Positions 8,467-16,983 of a DNA stretch of 64,000 bases are shown here, piece by piece. The stretch is from CAZLWA01 sp964563165. GTDB lineage: Bacteria > CLD3 > SB21. The notes under the pieces are model-generated. The model saw only the letters and a list, made by a program, of their open reading frames with translations. It was not told where the DNA came from and ran no database searches. The stretch is from the NCBI GenBank assembly GCA_964563165.1, contig CAZLWA010000005.1:157923-221922 (forward strand), written 5' to 3'. The first letter of the stretch is position 1; each line of letters opens with the position of its first letter. The position numbers and the translations under genes are program-made.

Positions 8467-9314
8467 TGGCTGACATTCGAAAAACCAGGCTGGATCAACT
8501 CTACTCCACATACGACGCCACGTACATCTTTTCCGATCCCCTCCAGTTGATAAAAACATTTCCGGATCCCCGCGATCAGGAAGTTGCTGCCGTGATGATT
8601 TCCGCGATGGCTTTCGGACACGTGCAGCAAATCATAAAAGCCGGGAAATTTTGTCTCGATTTGATGGACCACACGCCGAGGACCTTTGTTGATCGGTTTC
8701 TCCCCGAAATCGAGATCGTGCGCTGGAAAAAGTTTTATTACCGCATGGTCAAACCCACCGATATGCTGCGATTATTGTTTACGTTGAAATTAATCTTGCA
8801 GAAACACGATTCCCTGGCCGGATGGATTTCTTCAAAATACGACGATGCCGATGACCATTTGGGAATTACCTGGGCACGATGCGTCCGAGAAATCAAATCT
8901 ATAGATGCCGGTGAATGGCAGTGGAAGAGGTCCCGGGGAATTGGTTTCGGTCATTTGCTTCCTGATCCTTTGAATAAAAGCGCCTGCAAGCGGGCAAACT
9001 TGTTGCTCCGCTGGATGGTTAGAAAAGACAATGTGGACTGCGGAATTTGGAGCGACTTGCCGGCATCAAAATTGATCATTCCGCTCGATACCCATGTTCA
9101 AAGAATTTCATATAATATCGGCTTGACCGATCGGGAAGATCTTTCGTGGAAAACGGCTCTGGAAATTACGGAGAGCCTTCGAAAGCTGGATCCGGCTGAT
9201 CCTGTCAAATACGATTTTGCAATCTGTCGTCTGGGTATTTTGCAGATGTGTCCGAAGAAGCGTGATTTGACCAAATGCGCAGGATGCCCGATCGTTGAGA
9301 TTTGCCGGCTATGA
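8466..9314 (+). CDS. DUF2400 / TIGR02757 family protein
   Basis: A 282-residue protein of the TIGR02757 family, whose function is not established. Recognisable blocks are KRANLLLRWMVRKDNVDCG, KLIIPLDTHVQRI and DPVKYDFAICRLG. The C-terminus holds four cysteines spaced C-x8-C-x2-C-x5-C, close to the C-x6-C-x2-C-x5-C iron-sulfur loop of endonuclease III, and the LDTHVQR block resembles the VDTHxxR block that carries the catalytic aspartate in that enzyme. I infer a distant HhH-GPD-type DNA-binding or glycosylase fold. The GTG start overlaps the previous stop by one base. The 3' end overlaps a convergent gene by six bases. Confidence 0.85.
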   Translation: MADIRKTRLDQLYSTYDATYIFSDPLQLIKTFPDPRDQEVAAVMISAMAFGHVQQIIKAGKFCLDLMDHTPRTFVDRFLPEIEIVRWKKFYYRMVKPTDMLRLLFTLKLILQKHDSLAGWISSKYDDADDHLGITWARCVREIKSIDAGEWQWKRSRGIGFGHLLPDPLNKSACKRANLLLRWMVRKDNVDCGIWSDLPASKLIIPLDTHVQRISYNIGLTDREDLSWKTALEITESLRKLDPADPVKYDFAICRLGILQMCPKKRDLTKCAGCPIVEICRL

Positions 9315-9728
9315 AATTTCGTGCTCGGAAGGTTCAGTCTCAAAAAGACGGCAGGAATAATCGAGTGAAATTTCTTCTTTAGAAAGATGGCATTGATAAT
9401 GAAAGGAAATGTCTTTAGAGCCCATTTTCAAAAAAGCAAGACGATGCTTGCAGGTCTGGCACGTATTCTTTCTGTTCGATTTGATTTTCGGCTTGCGCAG
9501 CGTTTTGAGCGATTCCTGATTGGCACGGGCGGTAGAAATCGTCAGGGATTGAATGTGCGTCATTTCCCTGAAAATGGTATTGATCATTTTCAGGAACTGT
9601 CTGATTTGGGTCAGTGATTTTCGAACCTTAACCAAGAAAGCAATTTGAATAATCAGAAGGACCAATAAAACGGCAATCAGAAAATAAACAAAAACTTCCC
9701 CAAATCCCAATTCGATAAAAAGTGTCAT
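9309..9728 (-). CDS. Small membrane protein with C-terminal cysteines, unknown function
   Basis: Not recognised. Starting at the ATG at 9728 the product has 139 residues: one strong N-terminal membrane segment (about residues 8-32), a basic helical stretch suited to a coiled coil, and a C-terminal part with a CQTC pair followed by two more cysteines about 20 and 32 residues later, which could form a zinc knuckle. An upstream GTG (9752) would add eight residues but lacks a ribosome binding site. It ends inside the last codons of the convergent DUF2400 gene. No role can be assigned. Confidence 0.55.
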   Translation of the reverse strand: MTLFIELGFGEVFVYFLIAVLLVLLIIQIAFLVKVRKSLTQIRQFLKMINTIFREMTHIQSLTISTARANQESLKTLRKPKIKSNRKNTCQTCKHRLAFLKMGSKDISFHYQCHLSKEEISLDYSCRLFETEPSEHEIS

Positions 9729-9819
9729 AGTATCCAAAGGTAATCGAAACACGCCGTAAAATCAACTTTTTACAGGTGAGTTCTCCAGGACACAATGTCC
9801 GTTCCAAACCTCCTGACGA

Positions 9820-10458
9820 TCACTTGCCTTTCAACAACGATTGATAATACCGGCACACCCCGTTCATGATGCACGCGTCGCATTGAGGGTTCTTGGGCCG
9901 GCAGATTTCCCTTCCCAAAAAAGAAATGGCCATTCCGGCCTCATTCCAGTGTTTTTTTGGAATCAATTCCATCAATTGCTTTTCGATTTTGTCCGGCTTG
10001 TCTCCCGTTGCGATACCGATGCGGGGCGCGACCCGTATTACGTGCAAGTCCACGATGATACCTTCGGATTTTCCGCCCGATTCGCGAATGATCACATTGG
10101 CCGATTTTCTTCCAATGCCGGAAAGTTCCGTGAGTTCTTCCATCGTGTACGGAATTTTTTCGTCATTCCCGATTGCCCGACTCAATGAGACAAGCCATTT
10201 GGCTTTGTTGAAATAATTTCTCACGGACTTGATGTAAGGAAATAGATCATCTACCGTAGTCCGGGCGAGTTCTTTCATCGAAGGAAAAGCTTTGAAGAAT
10301 TCCGGAGCCAATTCATTAATATGCTTGTCCGAATCGCGGGCGGAGAGCAGGGTCGCTACAACCAGTTGATAGCGGTTTTTATAATTCAACGGATGTTTTT
10401 TACCGGAATATTTCTTGAAAAGCGGCCGGAGGGATTTGAGCCAATTGGTCTTGCTCAT
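9820..10458 (-). CDS. nth: Endonuclease III (HhH-GPD DNA glycosylase/AP lyase)
   Basis: A 212-residue base-excision repair enzyme that removes oxidised pyrimidines and cleaves at abasic sites. The helix-hairpin-helix LSGIGRKSANV carries the catalytic lysine, VDLHVIRV carries the catalytic aspartate, and the C-terminus has the [4Fe-4S] ligands C-x6-C-x2-C-x5-C (CRPKNPQC, CDAC, CIMNGVC). Length equals that of E. coli Nth. ATG at 10458 is preferred; the frame reaches back to a TTG at 10467. It begins 18 bases after the stop of the histidine kinase gene, so the two are probably co-transcribed, though no functional link is evident. Confidence 0.95.
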   Translation of the reverse strand: MSKTNWLKSLRPLFKKYSGKKHPLNYKNRYQLVVATLLSARDSDKHINELAPEFFKAFPSMKELARTTVDDLFPYIKSVRNYFNKAKWLVSLSRAIGNDEKIPYTMEELTELSGIGRKSANVIIRESGGKSEGIIVDLHVIRVAPRIGIATGDKPDKIEKQLMELIPKKHWNEAGMAISFLGREICRPKNPQCDACIMNGVCRYYQSLLKGK

Positions 10459-10476
10459 AGGACACAAAGAAACTAT

Positions 10477-11907
10477 TTATTTTACGGCTTCCGCTATGGG
10501 GCTTTCGATCGGTATGGAAAAACTAAAAGTGGAACCTTTTCCTTTTTTACTCTGCACCCAAACTTTTCCTCCGTGTATTTCCACAATCTTTTTGACAATA
10601 GACAATCCCAGGCCCGTACTGGATTCCCCGGCTGTCGGCTTGGAACTCAGTTTTGTAAATTTCCCGAAGATATTATCCATATCCCCTTCGGTCAAGCCGA
10701 GCCCGTTATCCTCGATATGCGTGATAACCTCTTTATTTGTCGATTCACAATATACACGCACGTGCCCGCCCGCATTAGAATATTTTATGGCATTGCTGAT
10801 CAAATTGTCGAATACTTCCATGATACGCGTCTTATCCAGCATGACTTCCGGCAAGCGGGAGTTCTTTTCGATTACGAGTTTAATATTCTTCTTGGCGGCG
10901 CTGCTATTGTGGTTTTCTTCACACTCGTTCAAAATGGAATGAACACTTTCTTTTTTTAAGTTAAGGCTGATTTTTCCGGATTCGATGGCAGACAAATTTA
11001 ACAAGCCGGCTACGATTTCCATTAAATTCTTCGAGGAAAAATTAATGCGTTCCAGCATTTTTTTTGCGTTGACCAAGTCCAACGATTCCATTTCAATATC
11101 CATCAGCAGCAATTGCGCGAAGTTGCCGATATTGCCCAGCGGATTACGAAGATCGTGAGCCACCACGCCTAAAAATTCATTTTTGGCTTCGTTCAATTTT
11201 TTCAGCTCTTCAAGAATTTTTGTCTTCAAGAAAGCCGATATGATGTGTTCTTTCAGATTATGCAGGATCTGGCGATCGTGGTCATCAAAAGCCTCTTCAC
11301 TCTGCATATTATCAAAAATGAGATATCCTTCCACGGTTTGTTTAACTTTAACGCGAAGAACGATCATGGATTTCGGGACGGGCAAATGATCCAGCATATT
11401 CTGGCGTTCCGGCATTTTCTTCACGAGAAAAATATCCTCATAAAGCTCGTCGGCATTTTTCGTAAACAGATCGGCCGTTTCCTCCGGAGTTAACTCGATG
11501 GACTTCAGGGCCTCCAGATCCCAGCCCTTGGTAACTTTGAATTTGAAGTGGTCCGAGTCTTTGTCGTAGACAAGAACCCTCGCCCGCTCCAGACCTTTGA
11601 TGACTCTGGACTGGTCGAGAATCGTATTCAAAAAGCCGACAAAATTCATTTCTGAATTAATGGACTTGACGATGATATTTATCTTTTCAAGTTCCTCCTT
11701 TTTCTCTCTCAGGCTTTTCGCAAGTAATTTCAGATCAAACGTTCGGTCGTCCAACTGACGCTCCTGCCTCTTTTTCATCTCTTCAAGCTGCAGTTCATTG
11801 TCTTTTTTCAGCTCCTGGATCTGCAGTTGATATTTCCAATGTAGCAAAAACGCGATGCCCGCCGCCGCCGCGATAAGAGCGACTATTATTACAATTACGA
11901 TATCCAT
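10477..11907 (-). CDS. Orphan membrane sensor histidine kinase with GAF-like domain
   Basis: The preferred start is the ATG at 11907, directly after GGAAGGGGAC; the open frame runs back to 11982. The 476-residue protein has one N-terminal membrane helix (residues 2-22), a charged coiled coil (about 25-75), a GAF-like domain (about 80-240, with the block EGYLIFDNMQS), a HisKA domain with H251 in VVAHDLRNPL, and a HATPase_c domain with NLISNAIKYS, DNGLGL, and STGLGLSIVKKIVEIHGG. It lacks a receiver domain and no response regulator lies nearby. The GAF-kinase part is paralogous to the C-terminal half of the large sensor at 28922-32653. What it senses is unknown; with no periplasmic loop, the input is likely cytoplasmic. 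Confidence 0.9.
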   Translation of the reverse strand: MDIVIVIIVALIAAAAGIAFLLHWKYQLQIQELKKDNELQLEEMKKRQERQLDDRTFDLKLLAKSLREKKEELEKINIIVKSINSEMNFVGFLNTILDQSRVIKGLERARVLVYDKDSDHFKFKVTKGWDLEALKSIELTPEETADLFTKNADELYEDIFLVKKMPERQNMLDHLPVPKSMIVLRVKVKQTVEGYLIFDNMQSEEAFDDHDRQILHNLKEHIISAFLKTKILEELKKLNEAKNEFLGVVAHDLRNPLGNIGNFAQLLLMDIEMESLDLVNAKKMLERINFSSKNLMEIVAGLLNLSAIESGKISLNLKKESVHSILNECEENHNSSAAKKNIKLVIEKNSRLPEVMLDKTRIMEVFDNLISNAIKYSNAGGHVRVYCESTNKEVITHIEDNGLGLTEGDMDNIFGKFTKLSSKPTAGESSTGLGLSIVKKIVEIHGGKVWVQSKKGKGSTFSFSIPIESPIAEAVK

Positions 11908-11974
11908 GTCCCCTTCCATTAAAACAAAATTATTCGATGGTAATAAAGCTCCAAAAGATAAGATTAAAAATGAA

Positions 11975-13180
11975 TTAATCAAACAAATTGATTTGATCTA
12001 TTCCGCCTCGCAGGAACGGTGCGGGGTTGCCGTGGGCGAAGTTCTTATTCAGGCCGTATCGGCCGGCATATAATTCAAAAACACGAGCCAGGTGTTCCGC
12101 CATAAGGCCTTCGCCGCTCATACGTTTGCCCCATTCGGAGGTATTTAATTTTCCATTCCGGACCGCTTCAATAGCATGAATGACCTTTTCTTTCTTTGCG
12201 GGATATTCACGCTGCATCCAGTCGGTGAACAGTTCCTTCAACGCATGCGTTAACCGGACGACCGTAAAGCCGGCCCTGGCCGCTCCCGCCTCGGCTGCGA
12301 GGCGCAAAATTTCCGGCATTTCGTGATCGTTCAAACCCGGGATTATCGGCGCCGTCATCACGCCGACCGGAATGTCATTTTTTGCTAAGATTTCAATCGC
12401 TTTCAAACGGTTTTTGGGAATGGACGTGCGCGGCTCCATGCGATGAGCCAAGGACACATCCAGCGTCGTTATCGAGATCATCGCACCGCATAAATTCAGC
12501 CGGGCTAGTTCCTTCAGGAGGTCGATATCGCGTGTGATCAGGAAATTCTTTGTTATTATCCGAACGGGATTGCGGTATTTCAAGAAAACTTTGAGCAAAT
12601 CACGCGTGATCCGGAATTTTTGTTCGGCTGGTTGATAACAATCCGTATTGCCGGAAAGGCAGATGGCTTCAGAATTCCAATCGGGTTTTAAAAATTCCTT
12701 TTCTAGAAGTGCCGCCGCATCATACTTTACCAGGATCTTAGTTTCAAAATCCAGGCCGGATGAATATCCTAAATACTCATGGGACGGCCGCGCGTAACAA
12801 TAAATACACCCGTGTTCGCACCCCCGGTAAGGGTTGATACTGTAAGTGTAAGGAATGTCGGGAGAATCGTTTCTAGCTAAAATGGTTTTTGTATGGTCAC
12901 GGATAAATTCGGTTGGAACTCTTTTCTCTGCGTCTTCATCACCGATGTCCTCAACAGAGATTTCGGAATGAAATTCATCAAAGCGATTGGCGGGATTGAA
13001 ACCTGAGGCGCGTCCTTTAGTTGTTTTTGTAAATTGCTTTTGCGGTATACGGTCAAAATCGTTATATTCAACGACAGTATCTTCTGAAAGATTTTCAGAC
13101 TTCGAGTCTTTTTGAGTATTATTTTTAGCAGGCATAAGTGAAGTTAGATTCTTTTTTTTGAATTTGCAAACAGAATTCAT
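11975..13180 (-). CDS. PA0069-type radical SAM protein
   Basis: A 401-residue radical SAM enzyme of the PA0069/SplB-like group. The cluster motif C-x3-C-x2-C is at C121, C125 and C128 in YRGCEHGCIYC, followed by the SGNTDCYQPAE block typical of this group. The radical SAM cluster cleaves S-adenosylmethionine to start a radical reaction; the substrate of PA0069 proteins is unknown, with a DNA-repair link proposed only from similarity to spore photoproduct lyase. The N-terminus is rich in lysine and asparagine. The ATG at 13180 follows AGAGGACGCTGT, which supports this start. It is divergent from the transketolase-like gene with only 55 bases between them. Confidence 0.88.
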   Translation of the reverse strand: MNSVCKFKKKNLTSLMPAKNNTQKDSKSENLSEDTVVEYNDFDRIPQKQFTKTTKGRASGFNPANRFDEFHSEISVEDIGDEDAEKRVPTEFIRDHTKTILARNDSPDIPYTYSINPYRGCEHGCIYCYARPSHEYLGYSSGLDFETKILVKYDAAALLEKEFLKPDWNSEAICLSGNTDCYQPAEQKFRITRDLLKVFLKYRNPVRIITKNFLITRDIDLLKELARLNLCGAMISITTLDVSLAHRMEPRTSIPKNRLKAIEILAKNDIPVGVMTAPIIPGLNDHEMPEILRLAAEAGAARAGFTVVRLTHALKELFTDWMQREYPAKKEKVIHAIEAVRNGKLNTSEWGKRMSGEGLMAEHLARVFELYAGRYGLNKNFAHGNPAPFLRGGIDQINLFD

Positions 13181-13235
13181 ACAGCGTCCTCTTTAATTCA
13201 AGCCAACAGTTCAAATTCTTATTCCAGGAGATCCT

Positions 13236-15725
13236 ATGTCCCACCGCACCAATTTTGATGAGGCTAAACCAAGGCCGTTTAATCTGCGCCCAAGGCGGGC
13301 CGTTTTCTACGATGTCGCAGAAATAATCAAAGAAAAAGGCACTGAAATTCCGGAAGGCGAGATCAAGTTTTTTGAAGAACTTGACTTGGTGTATCGAACG
13401 ATGTGCGGTATTTTGTATAATTTCGTTCCGCTCTCAGGCCACCCGGGCGGAAGCCTCTCATCGGGGCGCATTGTCGAAGGTTTGCTTTACACTTCGATGG
13501 ATTATGATTTTGCCAGGCCGGATATTCCGGAAAATGACATGCTTGCTTATACCGCCGGGCACAAGGCGATGGGACTCTATGGTATGTGGGCTCTGAGAAA
13601 TGAAATGGTGCGGATTTCCGATCCGTCTTTGCTTGCGCCGGAGAAAAGACAACTACGCTTGGAAGATTTACTGGGATTCAGAAAAAATGTCACTCAAGGT
13701 ACGCCACTTTTTGAAAAATTCAAATCTATTTCGCTCGATGGCCACCCGTCGTGCATTGTTCCGTTTGTAAAGACGGCTACGGGGCCAAGCGGCGTCGGCG
13801 TTCCTGCAGCATTTGGGCTGGCTTTCGGCGCGCTGGACACTTTTCCTGACGATCCTCCGAAAGTTCATTTGATCGAAGGCGAAGGCGGGATGACTCCGGG
13901 CCGGGTGTATGAAGGTATCGCCGCGGCGGCATCTGCGCAATTGCACAACGCGATCATGCATATCGATTGGAATCAATCTACCATTGATTCAGACCAGTGC
14001 ACCGCTGAAGGCGACAAGCCAGGCGATTATGTGCAATGGGATCCGTGCGAACTCATGTATCTTAATGATTTTAATGTGATTTACGCACCCGAAGGACATA
14101 ATTTTCATCAGATATTCACCGCGCAGAAATTGGCTCTGTCACTTGATTCCCAGGTTCCTACGGCGATCGTTTACCGGACGGTAAAAGGGTGGAGCTACGG
14201 TATCACCGGCAAAGCTTCGCACGGAGCGGGATACAAGTTCTGTTCACCGGAGTTTTATAAATTCATCGGGCCGTTTGAACAGCATTTCAACGCCTCGTTT
14301 CCGCGTTTTGCGGGCGACGCCAAGAATCCGGTGGATATTGAAAAATACTACTGGGACACGCTGTTGGTCATCCGCGGCGTCTTGAAAAGAAACACGGCGT
14401 TAGTGACCAAAGCGACGGAGAAGATTCGCGCCTCAAAAATCCGGTTGGAAAAAAGAAATATCAAGAAACGCGCCGATGGGCCTCAGCTGGAAAAAATGTA
14501 TGACGGCGAATTTAGATCCACCACAGTCCCGGAAGGAATGCTGCTCAAAACCGGCGAATCCGCCACGGTTCGCGGCCAATTGGGAAAAGTGCTGAACTTG
14601 CTGAACAAAAAGACTAACGGTGCGCTGGTGGCTACTGCGGCGGATCTATTTGAATCCACGAGTATTGCAGTGGTTAACAAAGGATTCCCGGAGGGTTTGT
14701 TTAACGCATTTAAGAACCCGAAATCACGCCTTATCGCTGTCGGCGGTATCTGCGAGGACGCGATGGGAGCATTCATGTCCGGCGTTTCCAGTTATCGTCA
14801 GCACATGGGTATCAGCGCTTCGTATGCCGCGTTTATTGTTGCCATGGAGCATACGGCGGCACGCTGTCATGCGATTGGTCAGCAAAACTACTGGGAGCGT
14901 ACCGGCGAGCCCATGCACACCTGGATCATGACGAATGGCCATGCAGGCCCCAAGACCGGAGAAGACGGACCGACGCATGCCGACCCCCAGTGCCTGCAAT
15001 TGCTTACAGAAGACTTTCCGAAAGGTAAATTGATCACGCTTACGCCATGGTCCCCGGACGAAGTATGGCCGTTGATGATTGAAGGACTGATGAAACGTCC
15101 TGCAATACTGGCGCCGTTTGTAACACGGCCGGCTGAAACGATAGCAGACCGTGCGAAGCTAAAAATACCCGGCGCGACAACGGCTGTCAAGGGCATTTAT
15201 GCTTTTCGAAAAGCGGACCTGGGGGCGAAACAATACAACGGAACACTCGTTTTGCAAGGCTGCGGCGTCGGAAGCATGTTTGTCAGCAGAGTCCTTGAAA
15301 AACTGGACCGTGAAGGCCTTAATATGAATATCTATTATGTAGCGAGCACGGAATTGTTCAAATTACTTCCGGATAAAGAACAGGAGAGGATCTTTCCTGA
15401 GAACTTCAGAACTCACTCGATGGGAATGACAGACTTCACCCTGCCTACCATGTATCAATGGGTTCGCTGGAATGAAGGGTTGCGTCGAACGCTTTGTCCA
15501 TTCCGGCAGGGGCATTATTTGTCGACCGGTTCGGCCGAGAAAGTTCTTGAGGAAGCGGGGCTACACGGCAAGGGGCAATGGAAGGAAATAGTAAGTTATG
15601 CCGGAATGATCGAGAAATTGAACCCTCTGGGTGCCGGCCATCCGGGGTTCATCAAGAAAGCGAAGACTTCAAAGGACGGCAAAGGTCAACGGCCCGCGAA
15701 AATCAAGCGAAAATCAAATAAATGA
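13236..15725 (+). CDS. Large transketolase-family thiamine diphosphate enzyme
   Basis: An 829-residue ThDP enzyme, clearly longer than ordinary transketolase (about 660). The N-terminal part has LSGHPGGSLS and AGHKAMGLYG; the ThDP/metal motif begins at GEGGMTPGR (GEG where GDG is usual) and ends about 29 residues later in HIDWNQS. A pyrimidine-binding part follows (GGICEDAMGAFMSG with HAGPKTGEDGPTHADPQ), then a transketolase C-terminal domain and a lysine-rich tail of about 25 residues. A role in the non-oxidative pentose phosphate pathway is likely but not proven; phosphoketolase and pyruvate dehydrogenase E1 signatures do not fit. The start has a strong site, AGGAGATCCT-ATG. It ends nine bases from a convergent gene. 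Confidence 0.82.
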   Translation: MSHRTNFDEAKPRPFNLRPRRAVFYDVAEIIKEKGTEIPEGEIKFFEELDLVYRTMCGILYNFVPLSGHPGGSLSSGRIVEGLLYTSMDYDFARPDIPENDMLAYTAGHKAMGLYGMWALRNEMVRISDPSLLAPEKRQLRLEDLLGFRKNVTQGTPLFEKFKSISLDGHPSCIVPFVKTATGPSGVGVPAAFGLAFGALDTFPDDPPKVHLIEGEGGMTPGRVYEGIAAAASAQLHNAIMHIDWNQSTIDSDQCTAEGDKPGDYVQWDPCELMYLNDFNVIYAPEGHNFHQIFTAQKLALSLDSQVPTAIVYRTVKGWSYGITGKASHGAGYKFCSPEFYKFIGPFEQHFNASFPRFAGDAKNPVDIEKYYWDTLLVIRGVLKRNTALVTKATEKIRASKIRLEKRNIKKRADGPQLEKMYDGEFRSTTVPEGMLLKTGESATVRGQLGKVLNLLNKKTNGALVATAADLFESTSIAVVNKGFPEGLFNAFKNPKSRLIAVGGICEDAMGAFMSGVSSYRQHMGISASYAAFIVAMEHTAARCHAIGQQNYWERTGEPMHTWIMTNGHAGPKTGEDGPTHADPQCLQLLTEDFPKGKLITLTPWSPDEVWPLMIEGLMKRPAILAPFVTRPAETIADRAKLKIPGATTAVKGIYAFRKADLGAKQYNGTLVLQGCGVGSMFVSRVLEKLDREGLNMNIYYVASTELFKLLPDKEQERIFPENFRTHSMGMTDFTLPTMYQWVRWNEGLRRTLCPFRQGHYLSTGSAEKVLEEAGLHGKGQWKEIVSYAGMIEKLNPLGAGHPGFIKKAKTSKDGKGQRPAKIKRKSNK

Positions 15726-15734
15726 AGCAGTGAG

Positions 15735-16667
15735 TTAATTTGAAAAGCCTATGGAATGCAGAATGAGATTGGAGTCGGGTGTCTCGAGCTTCAAGACATT
15801 CTTGTTCTTGATCACTTCTTCCGTCAAGCCCTGAAGCGAGCCGATGTTAATGCGGGGAAGCTCAAATCTTCTTTTCTCGAATTCTTTTGAATCACCAAGA
15901 GGACAGAGATGTCGAACAAGCTGGGCGCTATCTTCCATCGATACAATAGACTCGAGCTCCTCGACCTCGGTGAACGCTGCCTGGATGAAGTATCTGTGAT
16001 TGCCGTAAGTGAATCCGTCTTTGAAAACGGTTTCATTCCAAAATCGGTGTCCGTATGGGTAGGATAAGAACATAGTGTCCGAGTCCGTGTATTCAAAAAC
16101 TTTGCCCAATTCCTCAATAATTTCATCGGTATTCAGGCTGTCCAATCTCTTGTGACTTGACGTATGGTTGCCGATGGTCATGCCTTTGGATCTTAGAAAG
16201 TCGATTTTCTTTTTTGAATCGTAGATCCATGGCGGAGGTCCGTTATTGACATTTATGAAATAAGTGGCCTTCGGATTGTCAAAATAGGATAACAGCACGG
16301 CGGTCATGCATGTAGAATCCAGGGTTCCATCCTCTAAGAACTTGATTTGACTGACATGGGAATCGTCCAGCGTAATACAAAAGAGCTTTTTGCCGTCACA
16401 TTCTTTCCTGAAATTGTTGGAGATCACTTCGTTCAGCCCAACCGGGCAAAAATCACTATCCTTTAGCGCTTTTAAAATAGCTGAAAAATCCTTAATGCTA
16501 AGCCGGTATTCTCCCGCCGAGTAATTACCAATTCGGTGGAAAACCAAAATCGGCACACCCTTCCTTTCATTCGCTTTTTCTTTGCCCGTGTTTTGGCCTG
16601 AAGAAATTTGGAACGATGCAAGGAAACAGACCAACAGTGAAATGAAGAACTTCGATTTCAAAGCCAT
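15735..16667 (-). CDS. Secreted polysaccharide deacetylase-family protein
   Basis: A 310-residue protein with an N-terminal signal peptide (about residues 1-24, MALKSKFFISLLVCFLASF) and a NodB-homology domain. Metal-binding features are visible: the paired aspartates in CITLDDSH and the H-x3-H of GNHTSSHKR. The domain opens with PILVFHRIG, where family members often have Y-H. Expected activity is removal of acyl groups from cell-surface or environmental polysaccharide. The frame extends upstream to a TTG at 16697, but the ATG at 16667 gives a clean signal peptide. A promoter lies 43-70 bases upstream. Confidence 0.82.
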   Translation of the reverse strand: MALKSKFFISLLVCFLASFQISSGQNTGKEKANERKGVPILVFHRIGNYSAGEYRLSIKDFSAILKALKDSDFCPVGLNEVISNNFRKECDGKKLFCITLDDSHVSQIKFLEDGTLDSTCMTAVLLSYFDNPKATYFINVNNGPPPWIYDSKKKIDFLRSKGMTIGNHTSSHKRLDSLNTDEIIEELGKVFEYTDSDTMFLSYPYGHRFWNETVFKDGFTYGNHRYFIQAAFTEVEELESIVSMEDSAQLVRHLCPLGDSKEFEKRRFELPRINIGSLQGLTEEVIKNKNVLKLETPDSNLILHSIGFSN

Positions 16668-16709
16668 CGTAAACTTACCAAGTATTGAGATTGTCAAGCA
16701 GCCCGCAGT

Positions 16710-16737
16710 AATATACGACTAAATTAGCTGTTTGCAA
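16710..16737 (-). promoter_or_regulatory. Sigma70-like promoter of the deacetylase gene
   Basis: On the minus strand TTGCAA (16737-16732) and TATATT (16715-16710) are separated by 16 bases. The predicted start of transcription lies about 35 bases before the ATG at 16667. The same two hexamers appear before yceI at 48938. Confidence 0.55.
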
Positions 16738-16944
16738 TGATATTATGCCGGAATTGCACTTTGTTGAAAAATCGGTACGATAGTTGTTATATAATGATAT
16801 CAGTCAGCGGTTGGTATTGTTTTTAAGCAGTTTAGATCATCTTTTTGACAGTTTTTTGAAGATATTCATCAGTTTTTTGAAATTTTTCTCCTGTTTTGAG
16901 GATTTAGGGTTAAGTTGACCCCGATTAGTCGGGGGCTCGATTTG
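16738..16944. other. Gene-free stretch with short direct repeats and a small hairpin
   Basis: No reading frame is convincing here. It contains CAGTTTTTTGAA twice (16849 and 16870, 21 bases apart), a plus-strand TATAAT at 16790-16795, and a six-pair hairpin CCCCGA-TTAG-TCGGGG at 16919-16934. Together with the terminator that follows, it could encode a short plus-strand RNA. Confidence 0.35.
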
Positions 16945-16980
16945 AAAGCGTCACAGTTATGGGTTCTGTGACGCTTTTTT
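16945..16980. terminator. Bidirectional rho-independent terminator
   Basis: A perfect 12-pair stem (AAAGCGTCACAG with CTGTGACGCTTT) encloses a nine-base loop. On the plus strand it ends in six T; on the minus strand it lies just after the stop of the LptF/LptG gene and ends the envelope operon, though the minus-strand T run is short. Confidence 0.75.
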
Positions 16981-16983
16981 ATT

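Noticed and set aside
13236..15725. Phosphoketolase or pyruvate dehydrogenase E1
   Set aside because: Length is similar, but their signature blocks are missing and the GHPGGSLS and AGHKAMGLYG blocks are of transketolase type.
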